From positions 5,642,001 to 5,706,000 of the forward strand of contig CANUEZ040000183.1 of the NCBI GenBank assembly GCA_948099385.1: DNA of 64,000 nucleotides, given 5' to 3'. The translations under genes were made by a program, and so were the position numbers. Source of the stretch: Fasciola hepatica (Eukaryota; Platyhelminthes; Trematoda; Plagiorchiida; Fasciolidae). The notes below the pieces were generated by a model. The model worked only from the letters and a program-made list of their open reading frames with translations, searched no databases and had not been told where the DNA came from. Shown piece by piece: positions 46,421 through 58,970 of the stretch. How positions within the stretch are numbered: the stretch's first letter is position 1; the number at the start of each line of letters is the position of its first letter.

Positions 46421-48639
46421 AATTCTGCGTAAATGAGGTGGAACTTATAAAACGATATCACCAATTTGGAGGTACTTATTGTTTTTCTCGGCCAAAACTC
46501 GATATTTACTTTTTCGTTTATTGACTGAACCTGTACCGACCGTCAGCTCAACTATTCGTCATATATAAACTGGCGCCCACGCCCTGGGCTTCTCGCGCTC
46601 CTGCGTTCCGGCTGCGGAGATCAGTACCATGACTTCCCTCTTCTATAGTTCTGCCGCGCTCTCCACAAAATATTTGCAGGATATACCCGTTGGATTGTTT
46701 TGGGATGGACGAGTTTGATTCTTATTCCCAAGATCCAACAAGGACAAGGAATACGTGGGATTGCACTGTCCATTTACTTGTGGTTGGAAATGTTAACTGA
46801 AAAAAGGTTCCTCTGAGGCTTGCGTAACCTGCCTGTGTAAAGGATTGCCCCCAGTCTCCCGTCGGTAATCAACTAATTGTAATCTTTTTCGTTGCCTCAG
46901 TCTTTTTTCACGTGCATGTCAAGTGATATACTGACTTAGCTTAGGAGCTCTCATTTACCACAGTAGTGACTCACATGAAATGAAGTGGGTGGGCATATTC
47001 TGGAGATGTAGGTTTGATAATCAATCATGACAAACTCAAGCTCCGTTGAAAACCTGGCGAAGGTCGGTCGACTTTCTACAGCTTTACTATAGGCGAGAGA
47101 TGTAGGCTCCCATTCCGCCTGTTGGACATTTACCATGAGATACAGTAAGCATATTTTCATAGCTTCGTCCAAATGGGTTTATGGACACGGAAAGCATTGC
47201 TGGCGGGTATTCGTCAGTTATTTGACAGTCACAACATGGGGATTCATTCACTATCAGCATGGCCGTTCATAACGAATCGACAGCAAAAACCGTCTTTTCT
47301 AAGGTAAGATCGATTCAAGTCCTTCTGCCCCACAGAGTTTTAATATAAACCGCCCAAAGTAAGCCATAAAGAGCTTACGAATTCCGATATGTTCGTCTGA
47401 TAACCAGGGAACCTCTGCGTTCAAGTCCCTCTGAGGTGATAGAAGAGCAGAATGGTCGTCGTTAAACCAAGGTGAAGTGCTTAGAGGAATAGTTCTCAGA
47501 TAGGCTTTATGGTTATTTGCTATGAACGGTCGAAGCAATTCACTTCTTTCTGGAAGAAATGTTCCAAGAATCCTAATGGCTACCATGAAGGTTCACTCCG
47601 CACATGCAATCTAGTGTACGTTTATATTTGTTAGTATGCTGCCTGACGGTACCAATATCACGAATTCACAACCCAGAGGACAATCGGCTTTTGGAGTTGC
47701 GACCGCGGAAAGTGAAGACGTGGTCGTCGATTGGTTAAACTGAGCCAGCCATAGGGGCTAGAAATAAGACTCCAGAAGCGATTGTGGAAAGCTTTTTAGT
47801 TGGAGACGTCAGACAACCTGCCTTCATCGAACTTTAGTCTGTTGGGGTGCATGGGACATTCGAGGGGTGTAGCACCTCTGAGTTGGTAAACTGTCGTGCC
47901 CCCTGAAGTATCTTCTATCTCCTTGGTCTCCGGAGCCTGCCCAACTCTCGCCCTTTTGGCTCCACGAAGCTAAGGCGTGCGTCAGCAGCCAAACTTCGGA
48001 AGACCGCTCGACATGAGGACCAAACCAGGTTGAGGGTAACTGAGTCCTAAACCTCTCCGTGAGATGGCGCCCAGTATGCGAATATAGAAGCTCCTGCATA
48101 GGCGGAGAAGACTTGCTGGATCCAAGGGCTACCAAGAAAATCCGTCCAATCAACAGTGGTGCATGAGTCCTCTGGTCCAGGCTACTTCTACCGAATGGTG
48201 AACGAGCTCTTAGAAAGCCACCGGCAACCACGCACTAAGATCAGCGGGACGCTTCGGGCATCCCGGATTCGCGGATCACCATCCAAAAGGCATATAAACC
48301 GCCCGTTTGGTAAGGGGGTCCCAACACAAAACCCTTCTCTCATCCGAAAGGGAATTCTTGGTTGTGCATTAGCTGGGGTTGCTTCCTCGAGCAAAAAGCC
48401 GAATTGGGCTGGGAACGCCAATTGGTACGAAATTTCTAAGACTCTTCACAAGGAGTTCACTCGCACACTTCGCTTGTGCTGCGGCGCCACCGGTAAGCAA
48501 AGCACCTTGTGTCCTCCCGGCGGCCGGGGTGACAGGTATACCAGCTGTGGGCCCTGAGAAGCGAAATCACATCCAAATCGCCTGTTCATATGTGGTAACA
48601 CTCTTGGGCATCGGAAGCCGATCCATCAACGCATGAAAG
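46421..48639. other. No clear gene; possibly the 5' part of the RTE-like relic
   Basis: Short frames on both strands (for example 47,824-48,231 minus and 48,156-48,557 plus) without motifs I can name. A TGGCGCCCA string at about 46,574 was considered as a primer-binding site and set aside. Confidence 0.3.
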
Positions 48640-51525
48640 CTATGTGACTACCTCATGGAAACTGCATGTCCCTCCAAAGTTTGGCTGCCGAATTCTGGAA
48701 CCAAGAGTATAAAGGTTCCCGTGGCAAACGAGAGTTACCACCTCTATCACAGTGGATCCATGAACAGCTGTGGTCTCGATAGTGCCTCCATAGGTGTCAC
48801 TAACAAGGCTGACAAAACAGTGCTTCCAAAGAACTCGATACCCTTCGGATCGCCTTAGCTTGTTTTCACGCAACACCCTTGAATGTATCAGTTGTTGCGG
48901 TCTATTCCCCAACTGTTGTAGCCAAAGAAGAGGCAGAGGATGAGTTCTAAGATGGGTTACAACAAGTTGCAAAGAACTTCTGGAAACATGACAGTCTCCT
49001 GATTGCAGGGGACTGAAGCACCCGCACTGGTCCCTCCACCCAAGCAACTACACACACTTCGGGAAATATGGTCTTGGACGGCAATGGGGCAACGGTGAGC
49101 GCCTCATCAACTTCGCAGACTTTAACAGCCTAAGCATCAGCAATACCCACTCCCAACCTCCCAGAAAGTATTAGCTAACAAAGTAGTTCAACGATGGCCA
49201 CAAGGCTCATCATCTCGTGCAATCTCGCTGATCATCTTTGATTGAAGGTTGTCGGCCCGTATCAAGGCGCGGAGACAGGCAGGAGAAATGGCATCTTGCG
49301 CACCCTCGTCCGTGCACGCCCCAAGGTTCACCTATCCAATTGCCGCAAAGTCTCTGCCCCGAAATGGACCAACACAGCAGACTTAGGATCATTGAGGAAG
49401 CTTTAAGCTCCCCCAGAGGGTATTGCCTTCCATCTAGCAACCACTTTCATAGGTGGAGAGAAAGTACACGTGACAAATCAGTGTCTTCATTTGAAGCATC
49501 GATCCAACGAGCCGCTTTAGACGATGTGTGGTCTGCGCGAAGACGACAGAAAGACCGAACCTCAGAAGACACCTTCCAGTTGACCGAAGCGGCCGCAGAT
49601 GCCCGTCTAAATGATCACTCAGACTTAGGTGATGTCCGACGAGAAACCAGCCGTCCGGTCAGAGGCGACCGCAACAGCTGTTAGGCCGAAATCACGGAAA
49701 CCAAGGAAACTGCGGCCAACTTCGAGGGCTTCTCAAAGCTTATCCGTCCAATCCACACTGCATCCAGTGAGCGACGGTTTACCAAGCCCCTCTTTCGCGA
49801 TGCTGCCGGGCTGCTCACTCCCGAAGAGGCCAGAAAGATGCAGAGAAGGATCGAAACTTTCGACTGTTTACTCAACCACCCCGCGATAAGCTACGCTTAT
49901 CGAAACACAGTAATCCAGAGCGACACCTATATCGTCAATACCAACCCACCGAGACGAGATGAAATCTCTAGTGATGCGCAAGCTAAAGAACCGGAATTTC
50001 CCTTGGAGAAGGCGGCAGCGCACCGGAGATACAGAAGTCATGTTTTTCCACACTAAAGGGACCACTGCACATCCTGTTTCGTTCAATTTGGAAAGGAAAC
50101 ATTTCTCAGAGGACTGGCGGACCTCAGCTCCACTTCTTTTTCCAAAGAAGGGCGTTAGGACAGTGCGCGAAAACCAAAGTGGCGACGGTTTAATCGGCTA
50201 GGCTGCCCAAATATTCTCCGTGCTTTTGTTGAGCCGCCTCTCGACCGTGCGGGACACGTGCACATGCCCCAATCAGAGAGGCTTCCACCCTGACAAAAGG
50301 TGCGTGGACCAACTATTCACCCTCCTTCGGGTGTTAGAACATCACTGCAAGTTCCAGAAACCGGCTACAGCTTGTGTTATTGAATTTAGGCTGACTTTGA
50401 CTCAGTTGACAGGGAATCGTTATGGACTACACCACAAGCAGATGAATTGCCCCGGAAGTTTTTTGGCTTCATGAGGTGATATTACGTAAACACCCTCCAC
50501 AGAGTGACTATTCATCGAGAGGATTCCAGTGCCCTCTTCCTCGACTCCGGTGTTAGACCAGGCCACCTCCTGTCGCCAGTGCTGTTGAACTACACCATCA
50601 ATTATATGTCGCCTCAGGCGCTCACCGATTGCCTTGGTATTCAGCTGGGTACGGATATTTTCCTCGCCGATTCAGATTTCACAGACGACATCGCCATTCT
50701 CGGAGATAGCCCAACTGCATTACAGCCGGTTCCCAGTCGAGTAGAAGCTTTTATAGAATCCGTGGGACTAAGGATCAATACGTCAGAGACCAAAACCTTT
50801 TCAACGTGCATTGCACAGTCCACTCCCCCGATATACCTGAATGGCAAACAAACAGAACAGGCCCCAGCGTTCAAAAATATGGGCTCCACGGTTTACCGAA
50901 ACGGCCAAGCCAAAGAAGAAGTCAAGTTGAGCATTGACAAGGTCAGGCCTGTGTTTCTTCAGCTTTTCAATGTACTCCGAGCGCGAAACAAAAACAGCCT
51001 CCGGACCAGAAGTCCACGTCTTCCATGTTGCTATGCATCCAACACCGACCTACGGCTGCGAGGCGTGGCCGCTACATGTTGAGGACATTAGAAAGCTGAA
51101 AGTGTTTGACCATCGGTGTCTGCTGTGGACACCGAAAGCGGTGCGGCACAAGAAGTCTCCAAACAGGACAACGAGGCAAGGGCCCTTTGACATTGAAAAG
51201 CTGCCAGTGCTCCTCCCATGAGCACGACAGCGGTGGTTGGGATACGTCCTACAAAATCCGGACAAAGGAATCTCAAAAGAGTGTTTCACGCCTGTTTTAT
51301 GTCAGGGATGGCGCTGCAGCCTAGGAGGACAGCTGAGAACATGGGTCAGTACCATCAAGTCGGACATTGATGGATTAGGACTCCAGGATTCCTGCGGAGC
51401 CCGCAACAGGAAGCAGAACTGGATTTCCCTTTGTTCAGGTCTCACATCCAACCTCCGCCCATGGGCTGGTCCCATTCGGGACATAAATGAAGCCGGCTCA
51501 TCCCCTCGCAGAAGCTAGCAACATA
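48640..51525 (+). pseudogene. RTE-like LINE relic (endonuclease, reverse transcriptase, C-terminus)
   Basis: The endonuclease remnant includes VVAVYSPTVVAKEEAEDEF (about 48,890-48,945), a LLIAGD box near 49,005, and NGERLINFADFN (about 49,095-49,130). The reverse transcriptase reads EDWRTSAPLLFPKKGVRTV (about 50,110-50,166), PNQRGFHPDKRCVDQLFTLL, VRPGHLLSPVLLNYTINY, and FTDDIAILGD at 50,678-50,707, where RTE-type enzymes have YADD or FADD. Next are VGLRINTSETKTFSTC and YLNGKQTEQAPAFKNMGSTV. The C-terminal part (51,050-51,517) has YGCEAWPLHVEDIRKLKVFD and RWLGYVLQNP. The 192-residue frame 50,504-51,082 is open, but stops and frameshifts lie on both sides. Inactive. Confidence 0.9.
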
Positions 51526-54500
51526 AAGTAAAAAACGTCTGTTAGCCGCAAAACCGTGGAAACTGTGCTAGGTTTCATGAAATCATTGTGCAGTTAAGCC
51601 TGACGGCAACAACAAACCGGAACCCACCGTAGATCATAAAACTGGCCGTGAGATTGACCTCTGCTCTGTCGTAAGCTTCTGGCTATTTCGTAGCTATAAT
51701 CTTTTACACCGAACTCAAGTAAATGAGACTACCGCACTGTTTTGTCTAGCTCCAGGCACAGTACGACCTTACATGACCGGAGGACTTTTGATTCTCGATG
51801 AATTTCAAAAAATTCGTGAATATTTTAGTCATCAAATTATCTTCCTTAATGCCCACTGCCACCCATGGCCGTTTTTCGCTGCTAACATGTCATGAGGATG
51901 GCACGGAGTAAAGGCCGTTTTTCGAAAAATGACTGAGAAAAATTCGAAATTTCCTTGATCATTTTACAAGTTAATAACCGAACGGCTGCCAGCAATTTGC
52001 CTCCTTGGCCAAATCTCATATTTTCGGGGACTCAACTAGCCTCAGATTGGTATGCCAAATTATTCTAGCCAAGGAAGTTCATGTGCCTTTTGCTATCAAA
52101 CCATCACAGTAGCATCGTCGAAAACCCAATAAATACTGCGTACTTCGCATTACCGATTGAAGCTAAACTTTGTACTTTTCAAAATTGTCGCCATAATAAT
52201 CTTGATTTCAGCTCCAATCGAAATACTTGCAAGTTGGAACTTATTTCATCTCGGAATTGTGACAACGAGTTCTAAGCCGCAAGCTTCCGCGGGAACTTGC
52301 ATAGGGCTCTGTTTTGTGGGAGCCAATCGTGTGCCAGATAGCCATTTTTACGACATGTTTCCTTAGTTTACAACACTGCGTGATCTGTTCATTTTCTGAA
52401 AGGCAGAAATTTTGTATCGTACCATTTTTGCAGACAGAAGGGGAAATGTGGGCTTATTAGCTCTACTCCCATGTCCACTTTTGTGTTGATTCTCAGTGCT
52501 CTTCTACCACCTTCCCAAAGGGACTCACATCCGGTGACGCTAACTATAGTGGTATACTTCTTGAAGGTGATAAGGAAAGGTGTGCCAGGCATGATCACAA
52601 AGTACAGCAACAAGGCTAAATTAGTTATTCTCAAAGTTCAAAAGAAGGATTTGCAAATTTCAGTAACAGTAGGGTAAAGCTGGACAGTGCTGAATAAACT
52701 AGAGGGGGAACGGTTGGCTTGGCAAATAGAGATCAGTTTCGAGTTCAGGAACATGATATTATTATGAATCAGCCAAACGTGAAATGGCTGACAACAAAAC
52801 TGTCGGTATCGAAAAACCGGTGGGGGTAATGCCACCAGTCACCGTGGAGAACAAAATCAGCACGGGATTATCACCGTACAAAAAAGCGATTTCAGCTGCT
52901 CGCGGAAAGGTTTTTCACTGATATAATTTGGTAAAATCAGTGAGTCAGAGGACGGCAAGATGAATAGCCAATGACGTGGGGCCTGCAAAATGATTGCAAG
53001 TGAGTCAGATAAGTTTATGGTTGTCCCCTTTTGGAGGAGTAATTTCCATTGCGATATGGAAAGGAGGACTTTTTGCTCGAAAGCGGATACGAAGACAAAT
53101 GATTTACAAGGAATATATCGTCGGTCTTCAGCGGTATGTACGGAAAAGGAGGCTAAGCTGGTGATTTTAAAATAGAGCGGTTGAAGAAACAGCCCATTGG
53201 AGTCCAAAGATAGAGCGGATACGTCCAAGCAAATAAGTGGATATAATGGGCAGGGATAAAAGCTGCAGCAATTTTCAGAAAACGAGATTCAAGGCGACAA
53301 TGGATATTGTTAGGGTGTAAGAATAATGCTTTCTACATATGCGATAAAAGCGCATGCATCCAAGTCCCGATAAACTGCTAGTGGTTAATAATTTGCTTTA
53401 TACTGCTCTTTTTGCCACTGATATCAGATCACGTGTTTGAGGTAGCAGGCAGAGAAGCGCTTAGATGAAGCTGGTTGACAAAGAAAGAGATAGTAGAATA
53501 AGAAAGCAACGGCAAACTCCGGATTCCGGTACTACAAAGCTGTTTGAACTGAACCCTTTGGCGGGTACATGGGAAGTTTTTGTGGAGGCTCATTAAAGTG
53601 TTCGGTGTCGGGAATCCGCTGCACGGTCTATTGGAGTTGTTAAGAGGGCTTGTAGCCCGAACAAAGGAATTGTGATCAAAGTTGCCGGCTATGTGAATTG
53701 CTCCCTAAAGCATCGGTCATCATAAGTATAAGCCATGACCTTCCAGAGCAGAGATTATTCCAGTTCGATCAATCAATTTGGTAAATCCTCACCGTTATCC
53801 GGGAGTTAAGCCCACCGGACCGATGGCTACCTAAATAACCAGCATGATTAGAAAGAGATCGGGAGTGTATCAGTCTGTGGGATTTTCCAACTGTGGGTTA
53901 TGAGCGATGTTTTACTAAAATTCAAATAGTTACAACCTTTCTTACAGCCAACGGATTGAGCGGTGGATGGCTGACGGGCGAAGAAGTGAGGGTGTTTTGC
54001 CGTGTAGCTTGATGAAGAAGGAGTTTTGTGGGAGTTATTCACAAACTAATACTTACCAATCGTCGCCACCACTGCAGGGTGGGTGTGACTCGGCCGTAGT
54101 GAGAACAATTAGGTTGGTGGGCGACGGGAGACGATGAGGCCCTTTTTATAAACCAAAAGTAGGGGATCGGAGCAGAAAAGAAGCTCTCAAGTAAGATGAG
54201 ATAAAAAAAAATAATTTTTAGGATGACGAGGAGAAATGGGAATAGGTATATACCGCGAAGCCAGTGTTAAACATGCTAAGAAAATCCTCTGATGCTGGGT
54301 ATAACGGGATTTGAAAGGTACCAAATTAGGGAGGCAGTGCGATACCAGTTTAGAAGTAGCTTTTTCTTCTCAAAGGATTGAATTCCGACAAGAAGTTTGG
54401 GTATTCAACATGACATTGCATTATTCAATATCCCGTTAGAATTGTCAGTAATGGGATTTACGACTGATACGGTGCGCAGTTATTGACTGCCATCCAAATA

Positions 54501-54759
54501 GGATTCTTGGCACTGCCGTGTGCCCAAGATGGTAGAAGTGAAGTAGTCTGCCGAGTGAAAACTCTTAGAAGAGTGGAATCTTAGGGGATGATGGTAGCTT
54601 TCTGCATCCATTTCACATTTTAAATCAAAATATCAATCAGTAGACCGGGCCGAGCAGGGGTGGCCAAGGTATTACAGCCACAGGAACATATGAGCAGCTG
54701 GAGGCAGGGCCAGGTTGCCGGCCAGGTAGTGCATGTGGGGGACGCTGACGAGATAAAAA
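51526..54759. other. Long stretch with no identified feature
   Basis: 3.2 kb of AT-leaning DNA with only short overlapping frames (longest 52,857-53,228 minus, 123 residues, no motif). I see no LINE or LTR motif and no convincing exon. Confidence 0.35.
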
Positions 54760-55200
54760 GCGGGGTTGGAAATTGAAAATGGAAACCTCGATAGCCACTA
54801 TCTCACTTGAGGACATGCGTGGGAAATAATGACACTACTGGTGGGTGGATGGTAGGAAGAGTAGTGGGGTTTCCCCATTAGCAGGGTCGGGTCTATTCTG
54901 GTGGTTGAATGTACCAATTCCCTTTACAGTCTGGTTCGTGGAAAATGGATTCTAAATAGAGGATGTTCGCTCATTTGAATTTTTCAGAGGCGTAGTCAGG
55001 CCCACATAGGAGCCTTTCACAGCTCCTCCGCTCACCATGCTTGACGCATGTGCACACGATGCTCCTTACTGCTAGAAGTGGGCTGTTTTCTCCGAATTCT
55101 GAAGAGGCCATGGCCCGGGGGCTGTGGACCTCGTGAGTGTTGCTATTTCGAAAGTCACAGATTGAAATGTGGCAAGTAGGCATGCAGGAGGTAGGCACAC
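54760..55200 (-). repeat. Unnamed dispersed repeat, copy 3
   Basis: The minus strand aligns with 5,380-5,870; the strongest part is 54,861-55,140. The copies share order and many short blocks but are clearly old (substitutions every few bases). No conserved frame. Confidence 0.6.
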
Positions 55201-56129
55201 CTGACGGCTCCCGGCCGTTAGTTGCAATTACAAGTGGTTCCTGACGACAACTCAGGTCCACTCTTAATAATATTTTGGGCCTGTGATAGAATTATACGGA
55301 ACTAGGCCAGGCTGGATGAGCATACACCAACAGAGAAAGGTAGTGAACAGCCACGCAAAGGAAATGAAGTTGCTCGGGCAAGTCTTCCCCTAGACTTGCT
55401 GCCATCTTAGCACACCTGGTATACTGTGGACAAAATACGCTCCCTTTTAACTTTGGACTCTGATTTATTAAGTATTAGCAGGGAGAAGAACGGATGGAGT
55501 AAAGCCTTCCTGCAGGGATACAATTTGTATCAGCTTTGCATCAGAAACGAATGAAGAATCTACACCGACAGAGCCAACTCTTAAGTGATGTTGAGAGATT
55601 ACTGTTGCGTCGTGACTTCAATGATCAGAAGGAAGGTGCACGTGTAGGGAGGGACGTCCACTCTGCAGCAAAGTATGGTAAAAGCCAGTATAAGCTGGAA
55701 ACCCGAAAACACAAACATGTGTCCAACTGTGTGAGTCAGCAAGTACTGGATCAAAAACTCAAGGCAATGTTAAAATCGGATTAAGTTCAGCAAGATCGTG
55801 CAAAACGCGATAAGATCTGACTAGACAAAACGCGAGAAAAGTGAAACGCCTACTTGTATACAAGATTTCAGGCCGTTCTTCTATGAGGGCAAGGGCTGAA
55901 GATTAGCGGGGCGTGTTTCAGCACATGATTGTACTAGCCAAAATAACAATTTTAAAACACTCGATGGAGTGATTTTGCACAGGAGCTTTGTCCTGTGACT
56001 GAGCGACTGGTAGATAAACGAACCCCAAGTCCTAAGGCAGAGGATACATGCTAGCTTCTCTAGGTACACTATAGGACAAATGATCGAACAATCACTGCAC
56101 TGCTCTAATTCCACTTAATTACATTCTAC
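55201..56129. other. No gene seen
   Basis: Contains an 82-residue Lys/Gln-rich frame (55,536-55,784) with no recognisable motif; I do not call it a gene. The composition changes to pyrimidine-rich at about 56,130, taken as the LINE start. Confidence 0.35.
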
Positions 56130-57760
56130 ATGGCTTATCTAGCAAATCTCCCCTGATTCTCGCCACAGTAGGATCTATCTAGCGTTTTTACATCCCATCG
56201 CTATAACCCAACTCCTACCTTATTTTCGCTACGCACCCTCCGGTGCACCTTTTGAAGTTCCTGTCCCACTATGCCTCCATTCATTTGTTTTTTTCCATAA
56301 GAGCGCACCTCCGTTCCACCCGGTCCACTGACCCCATACTTACAATATACTCTCCCGCAAAACCTGCGGTTGTGACCCAAGCAACAGCTAAGTACCTACC
56401 GTATCCTGTGGGGTTCAACCTGTGCACACCACACAGCAAAATTTCTTCTATCTCACTATTCCTCATCGCCCCAAGTCTCCTAGGCCCAACAGTATATATA
56501 GCTCACTGCCCGTACCTCAATGCCACATTGGTCTCATCTAGACCTTTGCGCACATAGCACCCAGGAACACTCCTGGTCTGCTCAGACCTTTGGCCCGTCT
56601 CTGTCTAGTTGACCGACTTCCTGCTACCTTTTTACCTCCGTCATATATTTCTACTTATCATGCTATCCCGGCCCCCAACCAGTACTCGGAAAATTCGTAT
56701 CGCTAAAGCTGGCAAATCCAAACACACCCAAGCCCTCCCAAAAACCAGGCCGTGCTCTGTCACCCTCGTTAACGTCGACGGTGAAGCTTCTGATAGTCCT
56801 AATGGCCTTAAGCAGAGTTTCGTCGAACTTAGTAACAAGGTCGAGCTGATTGGTGAAATCCTTTCAAAGGTTTCACCCCTGGCTACTCTCCTTGACCCTG
56901 TAGCCGCTACATCGCCCAAGAACTTGGTTTCGGTGGGACACCTCCTCGACTCCGTGTCTACTGAAATATACCACCGTATTGCCAACTCCAAGAACGCAGT
57001 GGTTTTTAATGTTCCAGACCGCTTACCACTTTCTTTGGCGAAACACAACATACTAAGTTCGTGCAACATGGCTCCCTATAGATGCCATTGCAGGAGACTA
57101 CGTAAAAAGTCCTAGCGACATAGTTGCCCCCTGCTATTCCAATTCACGGACGACCTAACAGCTACAGAGTTCATTAGCTACAAGTCGACAATTGCTGCCC
57201 TTTCGCCGTATAAGGACATCAAGATATTCTCCGATGAAACCTCCCTCCAACGGGAAATACTTCGTTCGCTGAGAAATAACTCTGCCTTGCCCATGCAGAC
57301 TGACCCCACTGTAACCGACATGAAGGTTACCCAATGCCCCTCTGTCAAGAAGTCAAAGGCGAGCCCATCACCTCGCCCTGCCTGCCTGCAAACTGTCGAC
57401 TTAGATATGTCTAACTCCCCACCCTCGGTTCCGCTTCCACTCAAACGCCCTTTTTTACCGTCTCCCCCAGTAGCCTCTACTAGCAGTAGCTCTCGCTCCC
57501 CGACCACAGGCCCCAAGCGGCACTCCACTTCAGTATTAAAGCCGCGCTCCCCCGTCATAGTCTCTGAGCCAAAACAAGACACTGGTACAACCAACAGCCC
57601 CCGCCGTACTACTTCCAATCCGTCCTCCGAGCCGTTGACATGTGTTGTCACCCGCCGCTCTCGCTCAAACGACTCTACAAACTACCCACCAGCTGCTAGC
57701 TCAGCCGCGACACTTCGTTTCTATCCTCATAAGTGCCGCTCTAATCCCCCCATAAGCCTA

Positions 57761-57765
57761 CCTGG
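57761..57765. other. Target-site duplication of solo LTR, left copy (CCTGG)
   Basis: Matches 58,144-58,148 on the other side of the solo LTR. Confidence 0.9.
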
Positions 57766-58143
57766 TGTTACGAACGTTTGAGCAATGCGTAGCCAAATTC
57801 GCAACGGATCCCGAAATCAGAAGGCGATTATCCGTGATAATTCTACGATACTAGATTATTAAAATAAACAATGACGTAAACAATATACAAACCTCAATAA
57901 TACGATCACAAAGTCTCAACAACGAGAAACCGAATAGCAGCGTGTGAGCAGACAGCACGTGCGTCACGCAGGTCCTGAACAAGGATGTGCCCAAATAGCG
58001 CTCTGGGCGCGAACAAACAACAATTGGTCCAGAAAAACAACCAGTTCGTAAAGACAAGTCAATAGTGTATGGAAATGAGTGATGTTGGGAAAAACACTGA
58101 ATCGCGAGGGAAAAAGGGGGATTTTCCACGACCGGCTGTTACA
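57766..58143 (-). repeat. Solo BEL/Pao LTR inserted in LINE ORF1
   Basis: Reverse complement of the provirus LTR, the same 378-bp length, and the same TGTAACAG...CGTAACA ends. It is flanked by CCTGG on both sides and has no internal region. It differs from the 5' LTR at about nine positions, including one lost T and one gained T that cancel. It arose by insertion of a full element followed by LTR-LTR recombination. Because the duplication is intact, both ends belong to one insertion event. Confidence 0.96.
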
Positions 58144-58148
58144 CCTGG
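58144..58148. other. Target-site duplication of solo LTR, right copy (CCTGG)
   Basis: Pairs with 57,761-57,765. Confidence 0.9.
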
Positions 58149-58629
58149 TACTCCTACCAGGTCCGCACTTGCCCAACTAATCACCTCACCTATTACCCCC
58201 CACTCTCAATCGGCTTCTTCCTATAGCGTACTCTCGGATCCTCCAGGTGATAACCAACTGGGCCACCACCCGGATCCGTCTAGCGCCATCGTCCCTTTGA
58301 GAAGGAGTGACCTTCAGGGCCTTGCCAGTGCCACTCACCCTTCCACTGCCTCGCACCCCCTTCCACTGTCTTTCCCTCTCTCTGATCGCATGGGTCACAC
58401 CAACCCTCCATCTCCGTTGCTACCGTATATCCCTCCCTGCCCCCCAGACACCAACCCTCCATACTATAGCCCCAGCATGCCTCCGCTGTTCCCCCCTGCT
58501 CACCTCCACCAACCCTCATCTAACCCTGAAGTACCACGTACATACCCTAGCAGATACTCTAGGTTCGTACTTGTATCCCGCCTCTTCGCCTCACCCCTCC
58601 CCACTTACCGGCTCCCCTGTCCCTCATGA

Positions 58630-58970
58630 GCCTCCAAACCTTTCCAAATTTCGCCACTCTCTTCCCGCCCCCCACCTCACACTACGTCCCAGTTACTCTC
58701 CCACATGCCTTCACCCCCATACCGACCTACCGACCTTATACTGACTCTGCCCAACAGGTAGGTTACCTGCAGCCAAGATCTCGTTTTTTTTCTGACCGGT
58801 GCCCTCCGCACCCGTGGCCATATGGCTAGTCGCCCTATGGACCATATCCACAAACTTTCACAGGCTCATATCACTGTTCGCTCCCCACTCGAGACCATGC
58901 CACTCAGCACCTTACACCACGCACTCCCCCCTGTCCACCCCGCTCCGACAGATATTCTTAACCTCTCACT
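58630..58970 (+). other. LINE ORF1-ORF2 interval, frames unclear
   Basis: Pro/Ser-rich frames overlap here in all three phases; I cannot tell where ORF2 begins. Confidence 0.4.

Larger units (their letters stand above)
56660..58629 (+). pseudogene. LINE ORF1, broken by a TAG and a solo LTR
   Basis: Starts at the first ATG of the open frame (MLSRPPTST). It is open to an in-frame TAG at 57,113-57,115, then open again in the same frame to the LTR insert at 57,766. Omitting the 378-bp LTR and one 5-bp target copy keeps the reading frame, which then runs to a TGA at 58,627-58,629. The first part contains a predicted-helical HLLDSVSTEIYHRIANSK segment and a NAVVFNVPD segment; the rest is Ser/Pro-rich. 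The role is presumably RNA binding in the retrotransposition particle, known for LINE ORF1 products in general and not visible as a domain here. The TAG could instead reflect a pair of indels around 57,100-57,125. Confidence 0.7.

Noticed and set aside
46570..46592. TGGCGCCCA string resembling a tRNA-Lys primer-binding site of a Ty3/gypsy-type element
   Set aside because: Only about nine bases fit; no LTR pair, no TG...CA end and no gag or pol motif follow.
52857..53228. 123-residue minus-strand frame as a candidate host exon
   Set aside because: No motif and no splice-site pair that I could defend; composition is like the surrounding non-coding DNA.
58307..58744. Pro/Leu-rich overlapping frames in the LINE
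   Set aside because: Alternative phases of pyrimidine-rich ORF1/ORF2 junction DNA; the frame continuous with ORF1 is preferred.
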